DNA of 64,000 bases, from assembly GCA_937981555.1 (NCBI GenBank), contig CALJOK010000015.1, positions 82,189-146,188 of the forward strand. The letters run 5' to 3'. Source of the DNA: an uncultured Saprospiraceae bacterium (lineage in GTDB: Bacteria > Bacteroidota > Bacteroidia > Chitinophagales > Saprospiraceae). Shown here in pieces: positions 18,181 through 27,459 of the stretch. Below the pieces are notes generated by a model. It had not been told where the DNA came from, did not search any database, and was given only the letters and a program-made list of their open reading frames with translations. The translations under genes were made by a program, and so were the position numbers. Each line of letters starts with the position of its first letter. Positions within the stretch are counted from its first letter, which is position 1.

Positions 18181-21100
18181 ATGAAAAATTCCTATTTACT
18201 GATTCTATTCTCTTTTCTTTCTTTTTTTTCTACGGCACAAATGGTCACCCTCTCTCCTTCAAACGCAGGAGCAGATGATAACGCTGTTTTGATTTTTGAT
18301 GCGACCGAAGGAAATGGTGAATTGATTGGAGCGAGCAAAGTTTACCTTCATCATGGTGTAATTACTGATGGGCCAACAAGTACCAATTGGCAATATGTAA
18401 TTGGTAATTGGGGAAATGATGATGGCATTGGAGAAATGACTCTTGTAGCTGGTGAGACTGATAAATGGCAAATTGATTTTACCCCTTCCATTCGAGACTA
18501 TTATGGAGTCCCTGCAAATGAAGATATTTTTAGATTGTCTCTCGTTTTTAGAAGTGCGGATGGAAATGCCAAAGCCACTTTGGCTCCTGGAAGTTATGGT
18601 TGGGGAACAGTTGCTCCTAATTTGGATATTTATTTTAATCTAAATTCAGGTGATTATGTTACGATTAATTCTCCTGCTGGCAATAGTGAATTTTTATCAT
18701 CAGGTCAACCTATTTCGATTTCAGGATCGGCTTCCAATGAAGTTTCTTCGATGAAAATTTGGGTGGATGAAGGAAGTGGTTTTGAAGAAAAAGCAAGTGT
18801 GACATCTGGAACATCTATCAATCATACTTATGTTCCTTCAGCAAGTGGATTGATCCAAATAAAAATTACAGCGACCATTAATGGTTTTGATTTTGAAACG
18901 GAAAAAGATTATGCCGTTACTATTTTGCAACCAGTTGTCGTCGAAGATTTACCTGCTAATGTAAAAGCTGGAATTAATTACGATCCAACTGATGCGAGCA
19001 AAGTAACTTTAGTTTTAGAAGCGCCTAATAAAGATTTTGTTTTTGTAGTTGGAGATTTCAATAATTGGGTGGCGCTTGATGATTATCAAATGAAAAAAAC
19101 ACCCAATGGCCAATACTTTTGGTTGGAGCTATCTGGGTTGACACCTAATCAACCTTATGTTTTTCAATACTGGGTGGAAGAAGATGTGAAGGTAGGTGAT
19201 CCTTATGCTGAGCAAACTGCTGACCCTTGGAATGACCAATGGATTAGTGCTGCCACTTTTCCCAATATTCCTTTTTATGACAAAACAGATTATGGTTTTG
19301 CCTCCGTTTTGGAAACTGGACAAGCAGCTTACACTTGGGCACCTTCGGAAGATACTTGGGAACGTCCTGATGTGAATCATATGGTAATTTATGAATTGTT
19401 GGTGCGTGATTTTATTGGAACTCACTCTTGGGAAGACTTGCAAGATTCCTTGGCATACATTGCTAATTTGGGAGTGGACGCGATTGAAATTTTGCCTTGG
19501 GGTGAATTTGAAGGAAATGAATCTTGGGGATATAATCCAGCTTATTATTTTGCCACAGATAAATATTATGGCACCAAAGAAGACCTTAAACAATTTATCG
19601 AAGTAGCTCATCAAAATGGTTTGGCGGTCATTATGGACGTAGTGATGAATCATGCATTTGGTCAAAATCCAATGGTCAAAATGTACTTCGATCAAGGAGC
19701 AGGAACTCCTGCAAGTGACAATCCTTGGTTCAATAAAGATTATGTTGGACAATACCAATGGGGTTATGATTGGAATCATGAGTCACCTTACACCATTGAA
19801 TTTTTAGATCGATTAAATAAATTTTGGATTGAAGAATTTCATGTAGATGGTTACCGATTTGATTTTACCAAAGGGTTTACTAATTCTGCTCCAGGCGGTA
19901 CTGTCGATGGATTTGATCAATCGAGAATTGATATTTTGAAAAGAATGGTTGACGAAATTTGGGATGTAGATCCTGAATGTTATATAATTTTAGAACATTG
20001 GGCACCGAGCAATGAGGAGGCGATTTTAGGAGATTATGGAATGAAGATGTGGAAAAATAAAAGTTATGATTTTGTTCCTGCAACAGTTGGAAATATTACG
20101 GGGAGCTTTGGTGGAATGAATTCTCAGGATCATGTTACCTTTTATAACAGTCATGATGAAAGACGAATCGCAGAACATTGTTTGACCGAAGGTTTCTCAA
20201 ATGGATCTTATGATATCAAAAATCCATTGGTCATGTTTGAAAGAGTAAAAATGGCAGCAGCTTTTGCTTTCTTAAATCCTGGACCAAAAATGTTATGGCA
20301 ATTTGATGAATTAGGATATGACATTGACATTGATTTTAATGGTCGAACTGGCAACAAACCTTTGCCTTGGGGGCCTGATGGATTAGGTTATTATGAGGAT
20401 CCTTTGCGTCAATATATTTATGATAGTTACCAAGGAATCCTAGATGTAAGAAATACGATTGGAGCAGATACTTTAGCTTTTGCACAAACGAATCATAAAA
20501 CAAGTGGAACAACTCGACGGTTAGTTTACAATAGTTTTGGTCAAATAGATTTAGTCATTCTTGGAAACTTTGGTTTAGGCGAAGAATCTATTATTCCAAA
20601 TTTCCCATCAAGTGGAAAGTGGTACGATTACTTCTCAGGCGATAGTATCGATGTGGCGCTCACTTCTGACATGATTAACTTGAAAGCTGGTGAGTGGCAT
20701 ATTTATACGGATAAAAAATTATCCAATGGTTTACCAGGAGTAGTAGCTGTTTATGAAAATCCAGTAACGATCTCACCTGATCCATTTACCAAAAATGATC
20801 AAATCACAATTACCTTCGATGCTAAAAAAGCATTTCCAAATGGAACAGTTGGATTGGTTAACTCGGAAAAAGTGTATATGCATTCCGGTGTAATCCTATC
20901 TGACCCTGCAAGTACGACACTTGAAAATGTAGTCGGAACTTTTGCTGATGATGGCGTTGGTGAAATGACGGAAGTCAGTCCTGACATTTGGGAAATTACT
21001 TTAACTGTCGCAGATTATTATTCACTTGATTCAAATGATGAGCCTTTTAAAATCGGAATGTATTTCAGAGATGCGGACAATGTTAATCTTGGGATGGGTT

Positions 21101-21840
21101 TTCGAGATGGCGTTATTTTTTATAATGTAGAATCAGATCAACCGTTCATCACCGTTGAACCTGCCTCCTACACTATCGATGATGAGATCACAGTTACCTT
21201 CAATGCAAAAAAAGGAAATGGGGAATTAGTTAATGCAGACAAAATTTACATGCACAGTAGTGTTGGTCTAATTGAAACAACAGCACCTCAAAATAATGCG
21301 TGGGGAAATGTAATTGGAAACTGGGGACAAGATGATGGAGTTGGAGAAATGACTGAAATTACCAACAGTCCTGATCTTTGGGAAATTACTTTGACGCCAA
21401 AAGATTACTATGGATTGACAAATGGAGATTTGGTTTATTGGTTAGCAGCAGTTTTCAGAAGTACAGATGGAAACACCAAAGGTACGGGGCAACCTGGTTC
21501 TATTTTAAATGGGTTCATTCATACGAATCAAGACTTTTTTATCCAAAATCAAATTACTGTTTCTGATAAAAATGTTGATTTTAAAAATCAAGAAGTTGCC
21601 ATTTTCCCAAATCCAGCACAATCGCAAGTGAATATTCTAATGAAAAATATTTCTGGAAATGTTCGATTGGAATTGTATGATTTGATGGGAAAAATGGTTT
21701 TGGTAGAAAATGTAAACGTCAATGGATTAGATGAATATATTCATTCTTTGGAAATAGGCAATGTACCAAATGGAATGTATTTTATAAAAATCGTTGGTGA
21801 TAATTTATTGATTACTAAGGAGTTGGCCAAAACAAAATAA
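18181..21840 (+). CDS. large secreted GH13 alpha-amylase with repeated accessory modules and T9SS sorting domain
   Basis: The 1219-residue protein has a signal peptide (ends FSTAQ). A repeated accessory module follows at about 25-150, an Ig-like stretch, an E-set/CBM48-like domain from about 260 (FVVGDFNNW), and the GH13 barrel from about 398. Catalytic residues are D561 (DGYRFDFTK), E605 (IILEHWA) and D659 (NSHDERR). Two more copies of the first module lie at about 859-985 and 988-1130; all three share a K-V/I-Y-x-H-S/H-G/S-V unit and a GDG/DDGVGEMTE-like segment. A type A T9SS domain starts near 1138 (VAIFPNPAQSQVNI). It should act outside the cell or on its surface, cutting polymeric alpha-glucan for the divergent sus operon. 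Confidence 0.93.
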   Translation: MKNSYLLILFSFLSFFSTAQMVTLSPSNAGADDNAVLIFDATEGNGELIGASKVYLHHGVITDGPTSTNWQYVIGNWGNDDGIGEMTLVAGETDKWQIDFTPSIRDYYGVPANEDIFRLSLVFRSADGNAKATLAPGSYGWGTVAPNLDIYFNLNSGDYVTINSPAGNSEFLSSGQPISISGSASNEVSSMKIWVDEGSGFEEKASVTSGTSINHTYVPSASGLIQIKITATINGFDFETEKDYAVTILQPVVVEDLPANVKAGINYDPTDASKVTLVLEAPNKDFVFVVGDFNNWVALDDYQMKKTPNGQYFWLELSGLTPNQPYVFQYWVEEDVKVGDPYAEQTADPWNDQWISAATFPNIPFYDKTDYGFASVLETGQAAYTWAPSEDTWERPDVNHMVIYELLVRDFIGTHSWEDLQDSLAYIANLGVDAIEILPWGEFEGNESWGYNPAYYFATDKYYGTKEDLKQFIEVAHQNGLAVIMDVVMNHAFGQNPMVKMYFDQGAGTPASDNPWFNKDYVGQYQWGYDWNHESPYTIEFLDRLNKFWIEEFHVDGYRFDFTKGFTNSAPGGTVDGFDQSRIDILKRMVDEIWDVDPECYIILEHWAPSNEEAILGDYGMKMWKNKSYDFVPATVGNITGSFGGMNSQDHVTFYNSHDERRIAEHCLTEGFSNGSYDIKNPLVMFERVKMAAAFAFLNPGPKMLWQFDELGYDIDIDFNGRTGNKPLPWGPDGLGYYEDPLRQYIYDSYQGILDVRNTIGADTLAFAQTNHKTSGTTRRLVYNSFGQIDLVILGNFGLGEESIIPNFPSSGKWYDYFSGDSIDVALTSDMINLKAGEWHIYTDKKLSNGLPGVVAVYENPVTISPDPFTKNDQITITFDAKKAFPNGTVGLVNSEKVYMHSGVILSDPASTTLENVVGTFADDGVGEMTEVSPDIWEITLTVADYYSLDSNDEPFKIGMYFRDADNVNLGMGFRDGVIFYNVESDQPFITVEPASYTIDDEITVTFNAKKGNGELVNADKIYMHSSVGLIETTAPQNNAWGNVIGNWGQDDGVGEMTEITNSPDLWEITLTPKDYYGLTNGDLVYWLAAVFRSTDGNTKGTGQPGSILNGFIHTNQDFFIQNQITVSDKNVDFKNQEVAIFPNPAQSQVNILMKNISGNVRLELYDLMGKMVLVENVNVNGLDEYIHSLEIGNVPNGMYFIKIVGDNLLITKELAKTK

Positions 21841-21880
21841 AAAATTAACCGCAGACAACCACAGACTTAACTAACTTTTC

Positions 21881-22044
21881 AAGGGCTTTCTCATAAAAAT
21901 ATTTGCTTACCACATAGTCACATAGAAAACATAGTTTTTAATTTTTTCTTCGAAAAAATATTTATGTGTTCTATGTGCCTATGTGGTAATTAATGCAAAA
22001 TAAAGGTGTTTTCATTCCCTTAAAGTTTTTATGAGAAAGCCCTT
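21881..22044. mobile_element. 164-bp MITE-like element with 19-bp terminal inverted repeats
   Basis: The ends 21881-21899 and 22026-22044 are perfect inverted repeats, AAGGGCTTTCTCATAAAAA. The decamer CTAACTTTTC occurs directly before (21871-21880) and directly after (22045-22054) the element, as expected of a target-site duplication. It contains no transposase, so any movement would need one in trans. Its interior is a third palindrome at 21907-21989. A 10-bp duplication is compatible with transposases of the IS4 group, but the family cannot be set from this alone. Confidence 0.85.
21907..21989. repeat. inner palindrome inside the MITE-like element
   Basis: The arms 21907-21934 (TTACCACATAGTCACATAG...) and 21962-21989 (...CTATGTGCCTATGTGGTAA) match at about 24 of 28 positions with a 27-base loop. 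The arms are built of short CACATAG-like units. Confidence 0.8.
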
Positions 22045-22117
22045 CTAACTTTTCCAAAATGTATTTCTAATGTGGGAAAAGTCAGTTAAGTCTGTGGTAA
22101 TCTGTGGCCAAATTAAA

Positions 22118-22705
22118 TTACTTAACCACCAAACTTACGCTCAAATCAAACTCATCATAAATAGTTTTATCTCCAAGACCGTCGAAAAAACTTCCTGATC
22201 CATATCTTACATCATAATCAGTTCGGTCTAAAGTAATATCAGCTGTTGCTGTTTTTACACCCTTAGATTCAGTTACAACTGCGTTGAATTTAATCTCTTT
22301 AGTCGTTTCCTTGATGGTAATATTTCCAATAATTTTGTACTCCCCTACTTTTCCTCTTGAAACTACTTTGGTGATCTCAAATTTTGCCGTTGGGTATTTT
22401 TCAGTTCCGAAAAAATCAGGTGATGTTAGGTGTCCAGCTAATTTTGCCGCTCCTCCACCTTTCAAATCTGTCACCGCTAGACTAGCCATATCAATGACAA
22501 AATTTCCTCCAGTCAATTTTCCATCCGTAAAATCTAAGTTGCCACTTTTTACTTTTAACGTTCCTGCGTGTTCACCTGTTACTTTATATCCTTTCCAAGT
22601 GATGACACTTTTTTCAGTATCTATTATTGTTCCTTCTCCAACATTATTTGGAGTAAATGCGGATGCAAAAAATACTACGATTGCGAGTGCGAATAAATTT
22701 TTCAT
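22118..22705 (-). CDS. yceI: YceI-family periplasmic protein
   Basis: The 195-residue product has a signal peptide followed by a YceI lipocalin-like barrel: GTIIDTEKSVITWKGYKVTG, SGNLDFTDGKLTGGNFVIDM, HLTSPDFFGTEKYPTAKFEI and FDLSVSLVVK. YceI proteins bind isoprenoid-like lipids in the periplasm and are often induced by acid, osmotic stress or regulator loss. Length is normal. It lies downstream of a MarR gene on the same strand, 146 bp apart. That gap holds the palindrome GACATTAAATGTC (22803-22815), which shares its ACAT-N3-ATGT core with a site in front of marR, so MarR control is likely. Confidence 0.93.
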   Translation of the reverse strand: MKNLFALAIVVFFASAFTPNNVGEGTIIDTEKSVITWKGYKVTGEHAGTLKVKSGNLDFTDGKLTGGNFVIDMASLAVTDLKGGGAAKLAGHLTSPDFFGTEKYPTAKFEITKVVSRGKVGEYKIIGNITIKETTKEIKFNAVVTESKGVKTATADITLDRTDYDVRYGSGSFFDGLGDKTIYDEFDLSVSLVVK

Positions 22706-22802
22706 AATTTCTAATTTGATTTTAAAACTCCGATTATTAATATTCTAAATCGGAAATGTTATTGAATAATATTTTTATAAAAAAAGTAAATTAAATCGTT
22801 TC

Positions 22803-22815
22803 GACATTAAATGTC
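22803..22815. promoter_or_regulatory. candidate MarR operator upstream of yceI
   Basis: GACATTAAATGTC is a palindrome with 6-bp arms around one central base. It lies 98 bp before the yceI start and shares ACAT-N3-ATGT with the site at 23337-23349. Confidence 0.5.
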
Positions 22816-22851
22816 TATACATCTATTTAGTCAAAAAAAATGAAAAGAATT

Positions 22852-23304
22852 TTAACCTCTCATTTTATCTAATAAATCATTCAGTTGCTTTGCTTCTTTT
22901 TTTGTCAAAACTGAAAGTGTATTTTCAATTTCTCCTTCTAATATTTTTGAAGCTTGTTCAATTATTTTTGTTCCCTTTTCTGTGATAGCAATATCAACTC
23001 TCCTTCTATCTTCAGGACAGGAAGTCCTTTCCACTAATCCTTTTTGTTTTAATTTTTCTACCAGCCGAGAAGCGTTAGACATTTTATCAATCATCCTTTC
23101 AGTCAATAATTTTACAGTTGCAGGCTCCGGATGCCGTCCTCTTAAAATACGTAAAATATTAAATTGCTGAACCGAAAGATTAAATTTTTTCAAAACATGC
23201 ATGTGCATAGAACTCATCCATGATGCAGAGTAAATTACATTTACACCAAGCTTATGGTGTTCATCTTTGAATTTACTTTGCTTGATTTCTTCTTCTAATC
23301 TCAT
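22852..23304 (-). CDS. MarR-family transcriptional regulator
   Basis: This 150-residue winged-helix protein shows the MarR order: a dimerisation helix, LSVQQFNILRILRGRHPEPATVKLLTERMI, the recognition helix with NASRLVEKLKQKGLVER, and the wing with DRRRVDIAITEKG. MarR proteins are usually repressors released by small ligands or oxidation. One cysteine (TSCPEDRRR) lies just before the wing; a redox role is possible but unproven. A good promoter with an embedded palindrome lies upstream, suggesting autoregulation, and yceI follows on the same strand. Confidence 0.93.
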   Translation of the reverse strand: MRLEEEIKQSKFKDEHHKLGVNVIYSASWMSSMHMHVLKKFNLSVQQFNILRILRGRHPEPATVKLLTERMIDKMSNASRLVEKLKQKGLVERTSCPEDRRRVDIAITEKGTKIIEQASKILEGEIENTLSVLTKKEAKQLNDLLDKMRG

Positions 23305-23322
23305 GTTTTAATGATTGAGGTG

Positions 23323-23353
23323 CAAATATATACAAATACATTTGATGTAGCAA
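23323..23353 (-). promoter_or_regulatory. marR promoter with overlapping palindromic operator
   Basis: On the minus strand TTG (23353-23351), a 20-nt spacer and TATATTTG (23330-23323) match the phylum consensus. The palindrome TACAT-N3-ATGTA at 23337-23349 lies inside the spacer, where a bound repressor would block the polymerase. Confidence 0.62.
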
Positions 23354-23383
23354 CATCTATTATCATTTATTGTTCATTTTTCC

Positions 23384-23427
23384 AAAAAAAAACTGCCTAG
23401 CCTCTTTCAAGACTAGACAGTTTTTTT
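23384..23427. terminator. terminator of the OmpA/TPR gene
   Basis: ACTG-C-CTAG pairs with CTAG-A-CAGT, flanked by an A run and a T run of at least seven on either side, so it can work in both directions. It follows the minus-strand gene ending at 23465. Confidence 0.75.
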
Positions 23428-23464
23428 GTATTATTTGATGAACGACTAGGAAAGTCGTTTCACT

Positions 23465-25996
23465 TTAGAATGGGCAACTTGCACATTCGTCTACTTTCGT
23501 ATCAAGGTTTTCTTTTGAAAGTGCTTCACCAGTTGCACAACTAACACATCCGATTACTCGGAATTCAGTTCGTCGATTCATTTGATGTTCTCTTTCTGAA
23601 CATGGAATTTGATTAGCACAGTTGTTTACATTTTTCTTCTCACCATATCCTCTTGCTACTAATCTTTCTTCCGCAATTCCACAATCCATCAATGCTCGAA
23701 CTACAGATTCTGCTCTTCTTTGAGAAAGACTTCTGTTATATCTAAATGAACCTCTTGAATCAGTATGTGATGCAATCTCAATAATCAAATCAGGATTTTC
23801 AGTCATCATTTTACACAACTTATTAACCTCTGGTTGAGCCTCATCCCTTAAATATGATTGATCAAAATCATAGTAGATGTGAAGTAAGTATGCATAGTAT
23901 CCTTCCTCTCCTGGTTCAGTTGGAGATTGTTCCCATGTTGGACTTGATCCTCCATCTTTAATTTGTCCATCCTCATATGCGATCCCACGTACAGTTCCTG
24001 TTATTGGTTCACCACTATTAGGATCAACATATAATCCAGTTTCAGCATCGTACTTTGGTGTATTTGAATCATCTCCTGCTACAGGGTCTCCAGTAAAAGG
24101 ATCTTCTCCATAATTTGGATCTTCTCCATAAGTTGGATCACCTCCATTAGGGTCAACATCTACAACTGGAGCAGAAATCGGACTTAAATTAACCACAGCC
24201 TGCAAAGTAGTCGGCTCAGTCAAATCACGAGTACATTGATTTTCTACAGGACTTCCAAAGTAACCTTCTTTCTTCGCTGTGACGGTGTAACAACAATCTT
24301 CTATCAATTCAAATGAAAGTGTTCCTGTTGAATCGGTGTAAACAGCTTCAGGTTCGGTACCTTCACAATCGTTTGTTAAAGTAACCATTGCTCCTTCAAT
24401 TGGATTACCCGTTGTTGGATCAACTACAAGTACATCTAAATTAAATAGTACTTCTTTTTTCAACGGAATTTCAACAAAAACTTTTTGTCCCATGTCTACA
24501 CTTTTAGTACAACCTTCTTTTGCGTTGTCTAAATATTCATCCATGCTTGCCGTGAAATTACAGCATTGATCCATTTTCATATCGAACATGATTTTTCCAT
24601 CTGCATTCGTCAACATTTCTGTTCCGGTGCAATCATTCATAACTGTTGCTCCTGGAATTGGATCACCTGTTGCTTCATCAATCACAAGGATTTCCATAGT
24701 AGCAGCAGATTTTCTAAAAGCGTAAATATCATCACGCCCTACTCCACCTTCTCGATCAGAAGTAAAATATCCTTCTTTACCTTCTTCACCGAAAATAATT
24801 CCGAAGTCATCAGAAATAGTATTTAATGGATATCCCATATTGGTAACATCACCAAATTGATCTTCACCTTTGTCATCCATGTAGTAGATATCTAATCCAC
24901 CTAAACCAACATGTCCATTAGATCCGAAATATAATCTTTCGCTATTACTATCGTAATAAGGAAAAATCTCACTTCCTTCTGTATTAATTTTTGCACCAAG
25001 ATTAATTGGTGGTCCCCAGCTGCTTCCATCCATTGTTGTCATGTACAAATCCATTCCTCCAAAACCACCAGGCATGTCAGATGAAAAATACATTTTACTT
25101 CCATCAGCAGTCAAAGTTGGGTGAGCAACTGAATACTCATCAGAATTAAAAGGTAAGCCTTCTAAATCTTTCCACTCATCACCGTCAATCGTAGCAGAGA
25201 AAACTTTCAAACGGATAATTCCATCATCATCTTTTCCTACTTTTCCATTCATAATATTATTTCTAGTGAAATAAATTTTTGATTGGTCTTTATTATAAGT
25301 TACTGCAGCATCGTGAAATTTAGAATTCAATTTCTTAGAATACTTTTCAGGTTTTTCATACGTATACTCTGCAGGTTCTTTTCCTTCCTTTTGTCTTTTC
25401 ACTTGAAATAATTCATTGAAAGGATTACCTGTCCATTCAGTTGTACGAACTACAGCTATTCCTTTATCACGCTCTGATGCGAATACTAATCCATCATCAT
25501 AATAAGCTGGACTGAAATCATCCAAGTTAGAATTGAAATCAACATGTACTATTTCATAGATACCTGCATTTTTTGTTCGCAATTCATCTTCGTAATCGCA
25601 AGCTTGTACTAAGTACTGCCCACGTTGATCTTCAGGAACTGCATCAACATAAGCTTGATACCATTCTTTTGCCAAGTCGCATTTTCCATTCCGTTGGAGC
25701 ATTTGACCATAATATAATTTGTGAATTGGTTCAGCATCTTCTAGCTGAACAACTTGGCCATACCAATATTCTGCATTCTCTGAGTCATTGACTTTTCGAT
25801 AAGCCTCTGCAATATTAATTTTGGCTTCAGGATTGTCGTTCTTATCGAGGATTTGATTGTACAATTCAATGGCTCCCATATAGTTGAGATCCTCCATGTA
25901 CTTTCTCGCTCTTTTCTCTTTGGAAAGTTGAGCAAATGCGCTGCTTGAAGCTATCATACAAATTAGCAAAGCTAAAATCACCTTCTGTTTTATCAT
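23465..25996 (-). CDS. OmpA-family protein with TPR, PD40 propeller and regulatory-like domains
   Basis: The 843-residue product has a signal peptide (ends SAFAQ), N-terminal TPR helices (about 25-130), a PD40/WD40-like propeller (SSDMPGGFGGMDLYMT; FGSNGHVGLGGLDIYYM; FTSDREGGVGRDDIYAF), two carboxypeptidase-regulatory-like domains (about 430-610), and a C-terminal OmpA domain (about 710-815, IEIASHTDSRGSFRYNRSLSQRRA) that binds peptidoglycan. The architecture matches the OmpA partners that accompany PorP/SprF proteins in T9SS and gliding loci. The protein ends with a tail after the OmpA fold that has two CxxC pairs (GCVSC, CASC), which is unusual. It is the last gene of the adhesin, PorP/SprF, OmpA cluster. 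Confidence 0.92.
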   Translation of the reverse strand: MIKQKVILALLICMIASSSAFAQLSKEKRARKYMEDLNYMGAIELYNQILDKNDNPEAKINIAEAYRKVNDSENAEYWYGQVVQLEDAEPIHKLYYGQMLQRNGKCDLAKEWYQAYVDAVPEDQRGQYLVQACDYEDELRTKNAGIYEIVHVDFNSNLDDFSPAYYDDGLVFASERDKGIAVVRTTEWTGNPFNELFQVKRQKEGKEPAEYTYEKPEKYSKKLNSKFHDAAVTYNKDQSKIYFTRNNIMNGKVGKDDDGIIRLKVFSATIDGDEWKDLEGLPFNSDEYSVAHPTLTADGSKMYFSSDMPGGFGGMDLYMTTMDGSSWGPPINLGAKINTEGSEIFPYYDSNSERLYFGSNGHVGLGGLDIYYMDDKGEDQFGDVTNMGYPLNTISDDFGIIFGEEGKEGYFTSDREGGVGRDDIYAFRKSAATMEILVIDEATGDPIPGATVMNDCTGTEMLTNADGKIMFDMKMDQCCNFTASMDEYLDNAKEGCTKSVDMGQKVFVEIPLKKEVLFNLDVLVVDPTTGNPIEGAMVTLTNDCEGTEPEAVYTDSTGTLSFELIEDCCYTVTAKKEGYFGSPVENQCTRDLTEPTTLQAVVNLSPISAPVVDVDPNGGDPTYGEDPNYGEDPFTGDPVAGDDSNTPKYDAETGLYVDPNSGEPITGTVRGIAYEDGQIKDGGSSPTWEQSPTEPGEEGYYAYLLHIYYDFDQSYLRDEAQPEVNKLCKMMTENPDLIIEIASHTDSRGSFRYNRSLSQRRAESVVRALMDCGIAEERLVARGYGEKKNVNNCANQIPCSEREHQMNRRTEFRVIGCVSCATGEALSKENLDTKVDECASCPF

Positions 25997-26222
25997 TTTT
26001 CTAGTGTTTTAATCATCCCCGGTATTTGGGAAAAAATTATTTTTTTTTTTGGAAAATTTCGCTTCGAATGATTTCTAATCATCCAAATTATATTGATTAA
26101 AGTCTAGTGGTTTTCTCATTTTGTAGTTTACGTATACTTCCCTCAAAAGGTTTTTATAAACATAAACTTATACTATCACATGTTAATCGATCATAAGATT
26201 TAAGAATCAAATGATCAATCAA

Positions 26223-27233
26223 CTAAAAGTAACGCGGAGTTACAATCTGTTTCGTTTTATAGTTAAACTCATATCCTAACATAATTTCAAATGATCCTTT
26301 GGCAGGACTTTGCAATTTTGTTAAAGAATAATCATATGCTGCTCCAATTCTTAATCCATTTGTCAAATAATAAGCTGCCCAAAGGTCAACTGAGTCAAAT
26401 GAACTAGTATCATTAAATGCTTCAATCGCTGTTCTGAAAGATGCTCCTATCCAAAGTGCTTCATAAAATAAAAATGATAAATCAATATCAATTTCAGTAG
26501 GTGCCCCAATTTCTTGGAAAGCTTCATCTTTGCTAAATTTACTCAACAACCCAACATTTTTAATCAACATAGATGGTTTGAAAATAATCATATCTCCTTT
26601 GATTGGAATCGCTGCTCCAATCGAACCAAAATAGTGTCTATATTGTCTTGCCCAAATATCAGTAGTTGCTTCTTCTCTCAAATCATACTCAATTAAGTGT
26701 GGACTAGAAAATCCGATATAAAAATTTCGAGTATAATAATATATCCCAGCTCCAAAGTTCGGTAACCAGTAACTTGGCTGTTGCTCCAAAAATGCCTCAT
26801 CAACAGTTGCATTTTGATTAGCCAAAGTTATTTTTGAAAAATCTGCTCTCCAATTTGTTACTCCACCTTGCAATCCAACTGCTAACTTTCCACGTCCACC
26901 GTTACCCATAGGTATTCGATAAGCATAGCTAAAGTTTGCACCCATTTGTTGTGAAGGTCCAATAACATCATTGTAAGCACTAAATCCAACACCTACTCTC
27001 TTATTTTTTAGAGGAGTATGTATCGTAAAAGTTTGAGTAACCGGTGCGCCATCTATGCCCCACCATTGGTTTCTGTAAAGTAACCCAATTGCTAAGTGAT
27101 CTTTCGCACCTGCATATGCTGGATTATAATGTAAACTGTTAAACATATACTTTGTAAACATTGGATCTTGCTGTGAAAAAGCAGAATGTCCAAAAAAACA
27201 AACAAAGCACAAGAGAGTAAATATTTTTCTCAT
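26223..27233 (-). CDS. PorP/SprF-family type IX secretion membrane protein
   Basis: The 336-residue outer-membrane protein has a signal peptide (ends SAFSQ) and the PorP/SprF signature QDPMFTKYMFNSLHYNPAYAG close to the N-terminus. Then comes LAIGLLYRNQWWGIDGAP, and a beta barrel ends in KQIVTPRYF. Family members are needed for secretion or surface display of specific T9SS substrates; SprF of Flavobacterium serves the adhesin SprB. Its position between a type B adhesin and an OmpA/TPR protein fits the same arrangement. Confidence 0.95.
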   Translation of the reverse strand: MRKIFTLLCFVCFFGHSAFSQQDPMFTKYMFNSLHYNPAYAGAKDHLAIGLLYRNQWWGIDGAPVTQTFTIHTPLKNKRVGVGFSAYNDVIGPSQQMGANFSYAYRIPMGNGGRGKLAVGLQGGVTNWRADFSKITLANQNATVDEAFLEQQPSYWLPNFGAGIYYYTRNFYIGFSSPHLIEYDLREEATTDIWARQYRHYFGSIGAAIPIKGDMIIFKPSMLIKNVGLLSKFSKDEAFQEIGAPTEIDIDLSFLFYEALWIGASFRTAIEAFNDTSSFDSVDLWAAYYLTNGLRIGAAYDYSLTKLQSPAKGSFEIMLGYEFNYKTKQIVTPRYF

Positions 27234-27459
27234 TTCTAATGGGTATTTATTGTGTGAGCGGCATTTTTATTAGTCTAATTTACGTCACACATTTTAAAAA
27301 CAAAAACTATGCTAGTTTAAAGTTATAATAAACCTATAAACCAATTCATTTGATAATCTATTGATTATCAGACATTTAGGTTTCTTTTTTTAACAAATAA
27401 AAAGATTAAATATATAGTATAAATTTTATACTTATATCATTTTAGTATTGTCACAAAAA

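Larger units (their letters stand above)
21849..22107. repeat. outer palindrome interrupted by a MITE-like element
   Basis: The arms 21849-21880 and 22076-22107 are complementary at 28 of 32 positions (core ACAGACTTAACT). Removing the inner element with one copy of its target duplication leaves a compact hairpin with a 21-base loop (22055-22075). The region lies between convergent genes. Confidence 0.85.

Noticed and set aside
19129..19779. 216-residue frame opposite the amylase
   Set aside because: It lies fully inside the catalytic domain of a well supported gene, has no start context and no recognisable motif.
22284..22748. 154-residue frame opposite yceI
   Set aside because: It is antisense to a clear YceI protein and has no independent support.
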